Part shown: piece after piece, positions 36,536 through 44,658 of the stretch
Position numbering within the stretch: the stretch's first letter is position 1
Layout of the letters: the number at the start of each line of letters is the position of its first letter
Assembly: GCF_024296665.1 (NCBI RefSeq)
Contig: NZ_CP100762.1
Location: forward strand, 2,480,001 to 2,544,000
Source: Salinilacihabitans rarus
GTDB taxonomy: Archaea > Halobacteriota > Halobacteria > Halobacteriales > Natrialbaceae
Direction of reading: 5' to 3'
DNA length: 64,000 nt
The notes under the pieces: generated by a model
Database searches by the model: none
Seen by the model: the letters and a program-made list of their open reading frames with translations, nothing else
What the model was told of the DNA's origin: nothing
Translations under genes and position numbers: made by a program

Positions 36536-37330
36536 TCACTCCGGCGCCGCGAGGTCGGCCGGGTCGACCGGGCGCGCGCCGTCGCGGTGGCGCCGGTACC
36601 ACCGGCGGGCCCACTCGCGCAGTCGGTCGTCGTCGCTCTCGACGACGCCGGCGAGGCGACCGCCGTCGTACGCCCCGAGGAAGACCGTCTCGCCGTAGAG
36701 CGTCACGCCCATCGACGGCGCGGTCGCGGCGACGTAGAGGTCGTAGCCGTCGAGCGCGACCGACTCGCGGAGCCGTTCGGGGTACCGCTGCTCGACGAAC
36801 CGGAACGTCTCCTCGCCGAGGACCAGTTCGGTCGGCGCGTCGCCGTAGACGATGGGCGCGTGCAGCGTCATGAACTGGCGGCTCATGACCGGCGAGACGC
36901 CCCGGAACCGGTCGCCGTCGGCCGCTTCGAGGCGGTCGGCGTACCACTCGACCGGCCGCTGGGGGTTCTCCGCGGTCGCCGACGCGACCCGGGCCGTCTC
37001 GAGCCAGGCGGGGTCGAGGCCGTCGACGCCGTCGAGGTGGGCGAAGACCGGAGCGACCCGGTCGAGCGTCCGGAACCGCGCCCGCGCGCGCCGGTAGCTT
37101 TCGAGGGCCAGTTCGCCGAGGCCGGTGGCGACGTACGTGCCGTCGTCCCGGCGACACCAGTCGCGCTCGCGCAGGTCGGCGAGCGTCCGGTGGACGGTCG
37201 TCCGCGAGGCGCCGGTCGCCTCGACGAGGTCCGCCGGCCGCGCCGGACCGTCGGCGAGGCGTTCGAGCAGGTCGACGCGCGCGGCCGACGCCGAGAGGTA
37301 GGCGACGTCGCGGTCCGGCTCGTCGGTCAT
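36536..37330 (-). CDS. Winged-helix transcriptional regulator with FilR1-like C-terminal domain
   Basis: A 264-residue DNA-binding protein. Residues 10-75 form an ArsR/MarR-like winged helix (SAARVDLLERLADGPARPAD, then ASRTTVHRTLADLRERDW as the recognition helix). Residues 115-250 match the methanogenesis-regulator FilR1-type middle domain common in haloarchaeal regulators (VSPVMSRQFM, GYDLYVAATAPSMGVTLYGE), which probably senses a ligand. The target is unknown; the divergent small membrane gene is downstream in map order, with the promoter region near 37331-37419. Confidence 0.83.
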   Translation of the reverse strand: MTDEPDRDVAYLSASAARVDLLERLADGPARPADLVEATGASRTTVHRTLADLRERDWCRRDDGTYVATGLGELALESYRRARARFRTLDRVAPVFAHLDGVDGLDPAWLETARVASATAENPQRPVEWYADRLEAADGDRFRGVSPVMSRQFMTLHAPIVYGDAPTELVLGEETFRFVEQRYPERLRESVALDGYDLYVAATAPSMGVTLYGETVFLGAYDGGRLAGVVESDDDRLREWARRWYRRHRDGARPVDPADLAAPE

Positions 37331-37419
37331 CTCGATGAAAGTTCACGCCAGTCTAGGTAAACCGTTACGATCCGTACCGGCGCGGCCGGCCGTCCCGCCG
37401 CCGCGGCGTCGGCGGCCGC

Positions 37420-37506
37420 TCAGAGCGCCAGCGACGCCGTGTAGGCCACCATCGAGGTGACCATCAGGACGGCAAACAGCAGCGCGAAGACCTGACTTCT
37501 GTCCAT
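37420..37506 (-). CDS. 28-residue single-span membrane peptide
   Basis: An ATG-started 28-codon frame encoding MDRSQVFALLFAVLMVTSMV and eight further mostly hydrophobic residues. It has a charged start and one clean membrane helix. Codons are mostly G/C-ending, and the flanking DNA has no longer frame. I have an impression of similar tiny haloarchaeal membrane peptides, unverified. It lies 47 bp downstream of the Taw2-like gene start on the same strand (upstream in map order). Confidence 0.55.
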   Translation of the reverse strand: MDRSQVFALLFAVLMVTSMVAYTASLAL

Positions 37507-37552
37507 CGTGAGTTCGTTCTCCCGCCGGGGGCAAGAAAGTCACGCACGCGGG

Positions 37553-38635
37553 TCAGTCAACCCGCGCGTCGACGACGACGTGGGCGACCCCCGCGCTGTG
37601 GCTCTTGACGCGCCGGCGGTCGAGGACGTCGAGCGAGCGTCCCGCCGCCTCGACCGCCGATTCGAGGCGTTCGAGCGGGCGCTCCCACAGCAGCGCCTCC
37701 GGCGTCGCCTCGTGGTAGTGGAGGACGCCGCCCGGCCGGAGCGCCGCGAGGGCGGCCGGGAGGAACTCGTGGGCCTCCTCCGTGCGGGTCCCGTCGCCCG
37801 ACTCGTCGACGCCGTCGGCCCGGCCGTAGTAGCCCATCACGACCCGGTCGACCGACAGGTCTCCAGCGAGGTCGCGGCAGTCGGTCGTGTAGGCGTCGAC
37901 GCGGTCGGCGACGTCGTTGCGCACCGCGTTCTCCAGCAGGTAGCGGAACGCGGTCGGGTTGAGTTCGGTCGCGGTCACCCGCGCGCCGGCGCGGGCCATC
38001 GGCAGCGTGAAGTAGCCGACGCCGGCGAACATGTCGAAGACGTGCTCGTCGGCGTCGACGAGGTCGCCGGCGCGGGCGCGCTCGGCCTGATTGCCCGGCG
38101 AGAACATCACGCGCGCGGGGTCGAGGCCGTACCGGATCCCGTGTTCGACGTGGACCGTCTCCGTGTCCCGCGCGCCGGCGAGGTGGCGCGTCCGGGGCTC
38201 GCGGTAGGTGCCGGCTTCGCCGTCGTTTTCGATCCCCTCGTCGGCGAGGACGGTCTCGGCCTCGCCGTGGAGGTCGAGCAGCGCGTCGGCGAGGGCGGCC
38301 TCGTCGGGGCAGTCCTCGGGAACGCACACGAGGACGACCGAACCGATCACGGCCCACGACCCCGGCGCGGCCGCGATCTCGGCGTCGCTCCAGCCGCGCT
38401 CGGCGAGGAGGTCGTCGAGGTCGCGACGGCGGTACTCGGGGTCGACCTGCCGGATCACCTCGCGGACGGCCGTCTCGGCGGGCGGGTCGGTGATCGGGAG
38501 CGCGACCGTCTCGGCGTCGTACTCGCGGACGCGCCGGTCGTCGTCGTAGACGCCCTCGGCGCGCAGCGACGCGATGGCGGCCTCCGAGCGGCCTTTCTCG
38601 ACGACGGCGGCGAGCGGGGCCTCGTCCTCAGTCAT
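37553..38635 (-). CDS. taw2: Trm5/Taw2-like tRNA guanine-37 modification methyltransferase
   Basis: A 360-residue class I SAM enzyme. The SAM motif is DMFAGVGYFTLPMARAG (about 199-215), followed by ATELNPTAFRYLLENA. Where Trm5 has NPPY, this protein has VVMGYYGRAD, and it carries LHYHEATPE (about 305), the signature of Taw2/TYW2, which transfers the 3-amino-3-carboxypropyl group of SAM in wybutosine synthesis at position 37 of tRNA-Phe. That favours Taw2 over Trm5. The 3' neighbour NMD3 overlaps by 8 bp. Confidence 0.82.
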   Translation of the reverse strand: MTEDEAPLAAVVEKGRSEAAIASLRAEGVYDDDRRVREYDAETVALPITDPPAETAVREVIRQVDPEYRRRDLDDLLAERGWSDAEIAAAPGSWAVIGSVVLVCVPEDCPDEAALADALLDLHGEAETVLADEGIENDGEAGTYREPRTRHLAGARDTETVHVEHGIRYGLDPARVMFSPGNQAERARAGDLVDADEHVFDMFAGVGYFTLPMARAGARVTATELNPTAFRYLLENAVRNDVADRVDAYTTDCRDLAGDLSVDRVVMGYYGRADGVDESGDGTRTEEAHEFLPAALAALRPGGVLHYHEATPEALLWERPLERLESAVEAAGRSLDVLDRRRVKSHSAGVAHVVVDARVD

Positions 38636-39752
38636 CGCTCTCGTCGGGCAGGACGTGCAGGCCGGCGCGGCTTTTCAGCACGGAGACGGTCTCGGCCCCG
38701 GGGTCGAAGTAGTCGGGTCGGGCGACCGTCTTCGCCTGGTAGGTCTCGGGGTCGAGCACCTGGACGGCGTGGTCGTCCTCGACCGCCACGACGGTGGTCT
38801 CGACGGCGTCCTCGTGCTCGCCCAGTTTGCGCGCGTCGGGGGAGGCGCCCTCCTCGTAACTCGCCTCGTAGCGCTCGCCCGTGGTGAGGCGGGTCCCCTT
38901 GAGGTTGCCGTGGGCGCTGCGGACGAGCACCGGGCCGCCGTCGTCGTCCGCGAGGTCGATCACGTCGCCCGGCGTGTACGGCGGGAGCCTGACCGCGTAG
39001 GTGACGCGGTAGACCTCGTTGCCGTCCTCGTCCTCGGTGACGAGCGTCTCCGAGTCGGTGACGGTGCCGCCGTACTCCTCGACCATCTTGTTGGCGATCT
39101 TCTTGCCGATCTTGTTGGTCGAGACCTTGACGTCTAGCCCGTCGTCGACCTCGCCCATCTCGGTGACGAACGCGTTGCGGTCGCCCGTCGCCTCCATGTC
39201 GGCGACCACGGTATTGGCGATCGTCTTCGCCCGTTCGACCTCCTCGGCCGTCGGGGTACGCTCGGCGGCCCGGATCTGGACGACGCTCGCGTAGTAGTCG
39301 CCGGCGATCCGGCCACAGCGCGTACACGTCTGGCGGGCGATCTTGACGGGCACCGTCACCTGCTCTTCGACCGGGGTGCCTCGCACCACGCCGGTGAAGT
39401 AACAGTGCATCCGGATCGTGTTCCGGTCGACCTCCTCGGGTTCGACCTGCCAGGCGACGTCCTCGACGTCGACGTGGACGCCCAGCGCCTCGCTGACCTC
39501 CTCGATCGCGACGTCGGTGTAATCCTGTGCGCCGACGTCGACCCACCGTCGACCGCGGTGGACCGCACCGCACTGCGCGCAGACGCGCACGTCGATCCGG
39601 TCCGGCGCGTCGACGAACTCGAAGTCCTCGAAGTAACAGGCGTCACAGAGGTCGACCTCGGCGCCGGGCCGCAGCGGGTCGGACGCGTCGCTCTCCGACC
39701 GCTCGGGCACCGGATCGCCACAGCGCGGACAGAACGCGCGCGTGTCGCTCAT
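38628..39752 (-). CDS. nmd3: NMD3 homologue (large ribosomal subunit factor)
   Basis: Archaeal counterpart of the eukaryotic 60S export adaptor; in archaea it probably acts in late large-subunit assembly. The 374 residues carry the four CxxC pairs of NMD3 zinc domains: CPRCG (8-12), CDACY (about 36), CAQCG (about 57) and CTRCG (about 143), followed by NAFVTEMGEVDDGLDVKVST and NKIGKKIANKMVEEYG, hallmark NMD3 segments. It overlaps the Taw2-like gene by 8 bp, linking it to RNA modification, and is divergent from htpX. Confidence 0.94.
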   Translation of the reverse strand: MSDTRAFCPRCGDPVPERSESDASDPLRPGAEVDLCDACYFEDFEFVDAPDRIDVRVCAQCGAVHRGRRWVDVGAQDYTDVAIEEVSEALGVHVDVEDVAWQVEPEEVDRNTIRMHCYFTGVVRGTPVEEQVTVPVKIARQTCTRCGRIAGDYYASVVQIRAAERTPTAEEVERAKTIANTVVADMEATGDRNAFVTEMGEVDDGLDVKVSTNKIGKKIANKMVEEYGGTVTDSETLVTEDEDGNEVYRVTYAVRLPPYTPGDVIDLADDDGGPVLVRSAHGNLKGTRLTTGERYEASYEEGASPDARKLGEHEDAVETTVVAVEDDHAVQVLDPETYQAKTVARPDYFDPGAETVSVLKSRAGLHVLPDESDD

Positions 39753-39836
39753 CGGTCACGGTTGGCGATTGATCTCCATAAGCGGCCCGTTCGACGTCCC
39801 GGACGGTCGCCGCCGCCTCGATTCGTTCTCGCGCGC

Positions 39837-39863
39837 TGAAAACTCCACTCGAAGCGAAGGGGT
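39837..39863 (+). repeat. Origin-recognition-box-like repeat, copy A
   Basis: This 27-bp repeat has the core CTCCACTCGAAGCGAAGGGG and differs from copy B at three positions. A dyad-like first half followed by CGAAnCGAnGGGG fits the archaeal ORB consensus as I remember it. Confidence 0.6.
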
Positions 39864-39892
39864 CCGCGGGACGTCGGCCTATTTTCACGGCG

Positions 39893-39919
39893 TGAAAACT
39901 CCACACGAAACGAGGGGGT
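39893..39919 (+). repeat. Origin-recognition-box-like repeat, copy B
   Basis: Same orientation as copy A, starting 56 bp downstream, 24 of 27 positions identical; core CTCCACACGAAACGAGGGGG. Its first bases also form the right arm of a 7-3-7 palindrome (39882-39898). Confidence 0.6.
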
Positions 39920-40073
39920 TGCGCGTCCGGCGACGGCGGCGCCGGATCGCCGGAGAGCGTCTGCGGGCTACGAACCGGTCGTTCTCGGGTTCCCGGGTCG
40001 ACCCGTCCGATCGGCGCGGCGCGGACCCCGCCCGCGCGGACCCCTCCGGTTCCGGTCGAGCACGGGGATCGAT

Positions 40074-40118
40074 CCGTCAGACGTCCGTCAGACTCGTCCT
40101 TCGGGTGGCCCGTCAGAC
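40074..40118 (+). repeat. Three direct copies of CCGTCAGAC
   Basis: Exact copies of the 9-mer lie at 40074-40082, 40085-40093 and 40110-40118, like short iterons between the box-like repeats and htpX. Confidence 0.6.
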
Positions 40119-40136
40119 GTTGCCGGGCCACACGGC

Positions 40137-40158
40137 CTCCAGGCGAAATAGGGGGGTT
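40137..40158 (+). repeat. Degenerate third origin-box-like copy
   Basis: Aligns with copy B over 22 positions with 17 matches (CTCCA, CGAAA and the G-run followed by TT are kept). Same orientation as A and B. Confidence 0.4.
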
Positions 40159-40261
40159 CGCGTGTCGGCGTCGATAGGTGTTGGGGCGGTGACAAGTCGG
40201 CCCCCGCGTGCGACGGACCGATGCGGCGACACTTATCCCGCTCGCGTCCGTACTGGTTCGC

Positions 40262-41137
40262 ATGAACTGGCAGACGGACTGGGGGCTGCGGTTTCGAATG
40301 TTTCTGACGATGTTCCTGCTGTTCGCGCTGTACATCGTCTTCGCCGGCGTGATCACCGCCTACTTCAGGGGCGGTCTGCTCGTCTTCGCGGTGCTGTTCG
40401 GCGGGATGTCGATGGTGCAGTACTACTTCAGCGACACGCTCACCCTCCGGAGCATGGGCGCGCGGACGGTCTCGGACGACGAGTACCCCGAGTTGCACGC
40501 CTCGATCGAGCGCCTCTCCCAGCAGGCCGACCTCCCCAAGCCGAAGGTGGCGGTCGTCGACTCGGGGGTTCCCAACGCGTTCGCGACCGGACGCAACCAG
40601 AAAAACGCCGCCGTCGCGGTGACCACGGGGCTACTGAACACCCTCACCCGCGAGGAACTCGACGGCGTGCTCGCACACGAACTCTCGCACGTGAAAAACC
40701 GCGACATGATGGTGATGACGATCGCCTCGTTCCTCTCGACGATCGCGTTCATGATCGTCCGCTGGGGCGCGTTCTTCGGGGGCGGGCGCAACCGACAGCA
40801 GGGCGGCGTCGTCGTCGCCATCCTCGTCTCGCTGGTCGTCTGGATCGTCAGCTACCTGCTGATCCGCGCGCTCTCGCGGTACCGCGAGTTCTCCGCCGAC
40901 CGCGGGGCCGCGGTCATCACCGGCAACCCGTCGGCGCTGGCGTCGGCCCTGCTCAAGATCTCGGGGCGGATGGACGAGGTTCCCAAGCAGGACCTCCGCG
41001 AGGAGGCGGAGATGAACGCCTTCTTCATCATCCCGATCAGGTCGGGGGTCGTCGGGCGGCTGTTCAGCACCCACCCATCCACCGATCGCCGGGTCGAGCG
41101 GCTGCGCCAGCTCGAACGCGAACTCGAGGTGGCCTGA
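40262..41137 (+). CDS. htpX: HtpX-like membrane zinc metalloprotease
   Basis: A 291-residue membrane protease of family M48 that degrades damaged membrane proteins. Two N-terminal helices (residues 12-55) precede the zinc site HELSHVKNRD (about 140-149, HExxH), two further helices follow, and the third zinc ligand is the glutamate in REFSADRGAAVITG (about 205). A TATA-like CTTATCC 27 bp upstream supports the start. PspAB, often a neighbour of HtpX in halobacteria and actinobacteria, is two genes away. Confidence 0.92.
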   Translation: MNWQTDWGLRFRMFLTMFLLFALYIVFAGVITAYFRGGLLVFAVLFGGMSMVQYYFSDTLTLRSMGARTVSDDEYPELHASIERLSQQADLPKPKVAVVDSGVPNAFATGRNQKNAAVAVTTGLLNTLTREELDGVLAHELSHVKNRDMMVMTIASFLSTIAFMIVRWGAFFGGGRNRQQGGVVVAILVSLVVWIVSYLLIRALSRYREFSADRGAAVITGNPSALASALLKISGRMDEVPKQDLREEAEMNAFFIIPIRSGVVGRLFSTHPSTDRRVERLRQLERELEVA

Positions 41138-41452
41138 TCACTCGAGGCGGCGGACGACGACGAAGCCGTCCCCGTACACCGTGACGCCGTAGCCGGCAAG
41201 CGGGAACCACAGGTGGCCGTCGGCCCGCCGGCTGTCCGAGTTCGTGGCCGCGAAGATTTCGTCCAGCGCGTCGGGGTCGACGCGGTCGTACAGCAGTTCG
41301 AGGTCGGTCGGCTCCGTCCCGGACAGTTCCGCGACGGTCGAGACGACGGTGGCGGACAGCGACTCCCCGTCGTCCGGGTCGTGGTGGGTGTGGGCGGTGT
41401 TGATCGTCGGGTCTCCGCTCGGGCGTGGACTGTTGCTCTCTGACGCGTTCAT
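41138..41452 (-). CDS. HalOD1 output-domain protein
   Basis: A 104-residue protein that is essentially one HalOD1 domain, a haloarchaeal output module otherwise found attached to sensor or receiver domains: LSATVVSTVAELSGTEPTDL (about 31-50), then LYDRVDPDALDEIF and a beta hairpin with YGVTVYGDGFVVV. The molecular role is unknown. I take the ATG at 41452; longer readings run through its likely promoter. It converges with htpX. A second HalOD1 gene is at 44.7 kb. Confidence 0.8.
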   Translation of the reverse strand: MNASESNSPRPSGDPTINTAHTHHDPDDGESLSATVVSTVAELSGTEPTDLELLYDRVDPDALDEIFAATNSDSRRADGHLWFPLAGYGVTVYGDGFVVVRRLE

Positions 41453-41759
41453 GGCTGAATCCCCGTCTTCGCCGAGTGTCTCCCTCGCTGACAGGGGAAC
41501 AACGGTATCACGGGCGATACCATAAAACCCCGTCAGACATTTTACAGCTATTTGTCTCACAAAATAAAGTACGAACGGCGAGGGGTGCCGGTTCGCGTCG
41601 CCCGCGGCGTAAGACGCCACGCCGTCGGGCGATTCGCCCCGTCAGGGCGTCGTCGTCGTCCGATCTCGCTCGTCGGCGCCGCCCGACGGCGCCCCGCCGG
41701 GGGGACGCCGGCGCCGTCGACCAGTGACACTTTACCGGTTCGGTACCCTGCCTCGACGC
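41453..41759. other. Non-coding region between the HalOD1 gene and pspAB
   Basis: Divergent promoter region. Near the HalOD1 side lies GGTATC-(6)-GATACC (41504-41521) next to a TTTTATGG element on the minus strand, with AT-rich DNA to about 41580. On the other side ACTTTACC at about 41729-41736 is the likely TATA box of pspAB. No gene seen. Confidence 0.5.
41504..41521. promoter_or_regulatory. Inverted repeat at the HalOD1 gene promoter
   Basis: GGTATC and GATACC are perfect 6-bp arms with a 6-bp spacer, directly downstream of a TATA-like element on the minus strand and 52 bp before the HalOD1 start. Candidate operator. Confidence 0.4.
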
Positions 41760-42365
41760 ATGGGACTGCTCGACGGACTCCGCGCCATCTTCGGCACCCG
41801 GGCGGAGACGGACGCGAGCCGCGACGCCGACCCCGAGGACCTCTTCGGGATGAGCACCGCCTACCTCACGATGGAGGCCGACCTCGGCTACGAGTCGGTC
41901 GGCGCGGGCGCGCTCTGCTTCGCCGGCGTCGACTCCACCGACTTCCGCGACGCCGTCGACGAGGTGCGGGCGATCCTCGAGGCCGGCCGCGAGGACACCG
42001 GCACCGACTTCGCGGTCACGGAGGACGACCACGGCTACCACTGGGTCGTCTTCGAGGAGTCGGACCCCGAGGACCTCGTCACGAGCATGCACTTCGCGGC
42101 GGACACGTTCGTCGAGCGCGGCTACGGCTCGCGGCTGCTCGCCGCGGTCTTCGGCTACGAGGGCGAGAAGGGGCCGGCCTACTGGATCTACTCGTTCCGC
42201 CGGGGGGCGTTCTACCCGTTCGCCCCCCGCCCGGGCCGCGAACGCGACTCGGGCGTCGAGTTCAAACTCGAGTCGGTACTCGACGGCGAACTCGAGATCG
42301 AACGCGAGAAGGAGTACTGGTACCCGCTGTGGCCGAGCGCGAGCGGGCGCCACCCGTGGGAGTAG
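41760..42365 (+). CDS. pspAB: PspA-associated protein PspAB-like
   Basis: A 201-residue soluble protein starting MGLLDGLRAIFG, with the pattern LFGMSTAYLTMEADLGYESV (about 29-48), GALCFAGVDSTDFRD and DDHGYHWVVFEES, which I recognise as the PspA-associated PspAB family of halobacteria and actinobacteria. Those proteins accompany HtpX and PspA in membrane-stress responses; the biochemical role is unknown. htpX lies just upstream in the same direction, with a HalOD1 gene in the opposite direction between them. Confidence 0.8.
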   Translation: MGLLDGLRAIFGTRAETDASRDADPEDLFGMSTAYLTMEADLGYESVGAGALCFAGVDSTDFRDAVDEVRAILEAGREDTGTDFAVTEDDHGYHWVVFEESDPEDLVTSMHFAADTFVERGYGSRLLAAVFGYEGEKGPAYWIYSFRRGAFYPFAPRPGRERDSGVEFKLESVLDGELEIEREKEYWYPLWPSASGRHPWE

Positions 42366-42432
42366 CCCCGAAGTCGCGTTCCGCGTTCGCGTTTCGCATC
42401 CGTTTTGACGCCGTCGTGCGTACCCCGACCCG

Positions 42433-43503
42433 GTGAGCGACTGGAACCAGTTCCGGGGCGACGCCCGGAACACGGGGCTGCGAGTCGACGTCGAGGGGCC
42501 GGACCGACCCGAAGCGGCGTGGACGGCCGACCTCTCCGGGGCGCCGGTCGGCGCGCCGGTCCTCGGCCGGGAGACCGTCTACGCGGGCGACGACCGCGGC
42601 AACCTCTACGCCTTCGACGCCGAGTCGGGCCACCGCTGGTGGGTCTCGGAGGCGTTCGACCCCGTCGCCTCGACGCCCGCCGCGGCCGACGGGGTCGTCG
42701 GCGTCGCCCGCGCGGACGGGACCGTGGCCGCCCTCGACGCGACCTCGGGCGACCGCCGCTGGGAGTACGAGGCGACGGCGCCGGTCGAGGCCGACCTCGC
42801 GCTCGCAGACGGGACCCTCTACGTCGGCGACGCCGACGGGCTGACGGCGCTCGACGCGGCGACCGGCGACCTCCGCTGGGCGAACGAGACGTACGGCCCC
42901 GTCGCCGGCGCCCCGGCCGTCGCCGACGGGCGCGTCTACGTCGGCACGGCCGACGAGGCGGTCCACGCCCTCGACGCCGAGACCGGCGAGGAGGAGTGGA
43001 AGGCACCCACGGACGGGACGGTCGTCGGCGGACCGACCGCGGTCGACGACCGGGCGTACGTCGCCGACGACGACGGGACGCTGCTCGCACTGGACGCCGA
43101 GACGGGCCAGACGTGGTTCGCCTACGAGGCCGGCGCGGCCTTCACCTCCTCGCCGACGGTCGTCGACGAAACGACGTTCGTCCCGGCCGCCGACGGCTAC
43201 GTTCACGTCACCGACACGACGTTCGGCAACCGAAAGCTCCGGGGACTGCTGTTCGCGAAGAAGGGAATCGGACTCGACGGTCGTCCCCGCGGGTCGCCGG
43301 CCGTCGCGGGCGACGTCTGCTGCGTCGCCGACGCCAGCGGCGGCCTCTACGGGATCGACCGCGACGACCTCGACTTCGACTGGCACCTCCCGCTCGACGC
43401 CCCCGTCGCGACCGGCCCGGCGCTCGCCGACGGCCGCCTCTACGTCGCCCGCGAGGACGACCGCCTCGCCTGTCTGGCGTGGGACGTCGACCCGTCGCCG
43501 TAG
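42433..43503 (+). CDS. PQQ-like beta-propeller repeat protein
   Basis: A 356-residue beta-propeller. Blades repeat with the pattern GxVYAGDDRGNLYAFDAESG, LYVGDADGLTALDAATGDLR, VYVGTADEAVHALDAETGEE and similar, about every 40 residues, giving seven or eight blades. The fold is that of BamB/PQQ-dependent dehydrogenases, but there is no signal peptide, so this copy is probably cytoplasmic and not a dehydrogenase. The start is GTG at 42433. Confidence 0.85.
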   Translation: MSDWNQFRGDARNTGLRVDVEGPDRPEAAWTADLSGAPVGAPVLGRETVYAGDDRGNLYAFDAESGHRWWVSEAFDPVASTPAAADGVVGVARADGTVAALDATSGDRRWEYEATAPVEADLALADGTLYVGDADGLTALDAATGDLRWANETYGPVAGAPAVADGRVYVGTADEAVHALDAETGEEEWKAPTDGTVVGGPTAVDDRAYVADDDGTLLALDAETGQTWFAYEAGAAFTSSPTVVDETTFVPAADGYVHVTDTTFGNRKLRGLLFAKKGIGLDGRPRGSPAVAGDVCCVADASGGLYGIDRDDLDFDWHLPLDAPVATGPALADGRLYVAREDDRLACLAWDVDPSP

Positions 43504-43591
43504 CGCGCCCTCGTACCTGAACCCTCGGCACCGACCCGGCGTCGCCCGGCCGCCGCCCGGCACTTTCACTTTCACTCTCCTGTTAACGAGG

Positions 43592-43598
43592 CTTTATG
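43592..43598 (+). promoter_or_regulatory. TATA-like box of radA
   Basis: CTTTATG lies 27 bp upstream of the radA ATG at 43623 and argues against an upstream start at 43596. Confidence 0.5.
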
Positions 43599-43622
43599 AG
43601 GGATCCGGCGCAACGGACGGGT

Positions 43623-44654
43623 ATGGCAGACGTAGACCTCGAGACCCTCCCGGGCGTCGGACCGGCGACCGCGGACAAACTCAAAGACGCTGGCTTCGAC
43701 TCCTTCCAGAGTCTGGCCGTCGCCTCCCCCTCGGAGCTGTCGAACACGGCCGACGTCGGCGAGTCGACCGCCGCCGACATCGTGACGGCCGCCCGCGACG
43801 CCGCCGACATCGGCGGCTTCGAGACCGGTTCCGCGGTGCTGGAGCGACGGAACAAGATCGGCAAACTCACCTGGCACATCGACGAGGTCGACGACCTCCT
43901 CGGCGGCGGCATCGAGACCCAGTCGATCACCGAGGTGTACGGCGAGTTCGGCGCCGGCAAGTCCCAGGTGACCCACCAGATGGCCGTCAACGTCCAGCTT
44001 CCACAGGAGGTCGGCGGCCTCCACGGCAGCGTCATCTTCATCGACTCCGAGGACACCTTCCGGCCCGAGCGCATCGACGACATGGTCCGCGGGCTCCCGG
44101 AGGAGGCCATCGAGGCGACCCTCGAGGACCGCGAGATCGAGGGCAGCCCCGACGACGAGGAGACGATGGAGGCCCTCGTCGACGACGTCCTCGAGAAGAT
44201 CCACGTCGCGAAGGCGTTCAACTCCAACCACCAGATGCTGCTGGCCGAGAAGGCACAGGAACTCGCCGGCGAACACGAGGACTCCGAGTACCCGGTCCGC
44301 CTGCTCTGTGTCGACTCGCTGACCGCGCACTTCCGCGCGGAGTACGTCGGCCGCGGCAACCTCGCCGACCGCCAGCAGAAACTCAACAAGCACCTCCACG
44401 ACATCGACAAGGTCGGCAACCTCTACAACGCCGCCATCGTCGTCACGAACCAGGTCTCCTCGAACCCCGACGCGTTCTTCGGCGACCCGACCAAGCCCAT
44501 CGGCGGCAACATCCTCGGCCACAAGTCGACGTTCCGCATCTACCTCCGCAAGTCCAAGGGCGACAAGCGCATCGTCCGCCTCGTCGACGCGCCGAACCTC
44601 GCCGACGGCGAGGCCGTCATGCGCGTCCAGGACGGGGGTCTGAAGCCCGAGTGA
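43623..44654 (+). CDS. radA: DNA repair and recombination protein RadA
   Basis: Archaeal RecA/Rad51 recombinase: polymerises on single-stranded DNA and catalyses strand exchange. The 343 residues have an N-terminal helix-hairpin-helix domain ([18 protein letters not shown], 8-25), Walker [10 protein letters not shown] (about 105-113), Walker [13 protein letters not shown] (about 222) and the L2/C-terminal region [14 protein letters not shown] with [20 protein letters not shown]. Walker A, a common intein site in this gene, is uninterrupted. It converges with a HalOD1 gene 4 bp away. Confidence 0.97.
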   Translation: MADVDLETLPGVGPATADKLKDAGFDSFQSLAVASPSELSNTADVGESTAADIVTAARDAADIGGFETGSAVLERRNKIGKLTWHIDEVDDLLGGGIETQSITEVYGEFGAGKSQVTHQMAVNVQLPQEVGGLHGSVIFIDSEDTFRPERIDDMVRGLPEEAIEATLEDREIEGSPDDEETMEALVDDVLEKIHVAKAFNSNHQMLLAEKAQELAGEHEDSEYPVRLLCVDSLTAHFRAEYVGRGNLADRQQKLNKHLHDIDKVGNLYNAAIVVTNQVSSNPDAFFGDPTKPIGGNILGHKSTFRIYLRKSKGDKRIVRLVDAPNLADGEAVMRVQDGGLKPE

Positions 44655-44658
44655 CCGG

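Larger units (their letters stand above)
39753..40261. other. Non-coding nmd3-htpX region with origin-box-like repeats
   Basis: No gene is supported in these 509 bp. It contains two 27-bp direct repeats resembling archaeal origin recognition boxes, a degenerate third copy, three copies of CCGTCAGAC, a TTTTCAC-GGC-GTGAAAA palindrome (39882-39898) and the htpX promoter (CTTATCC at 40232-40238). It is GC-rich overall, with no obvious long AT-rich unwinding element. Confidence 0.55.
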
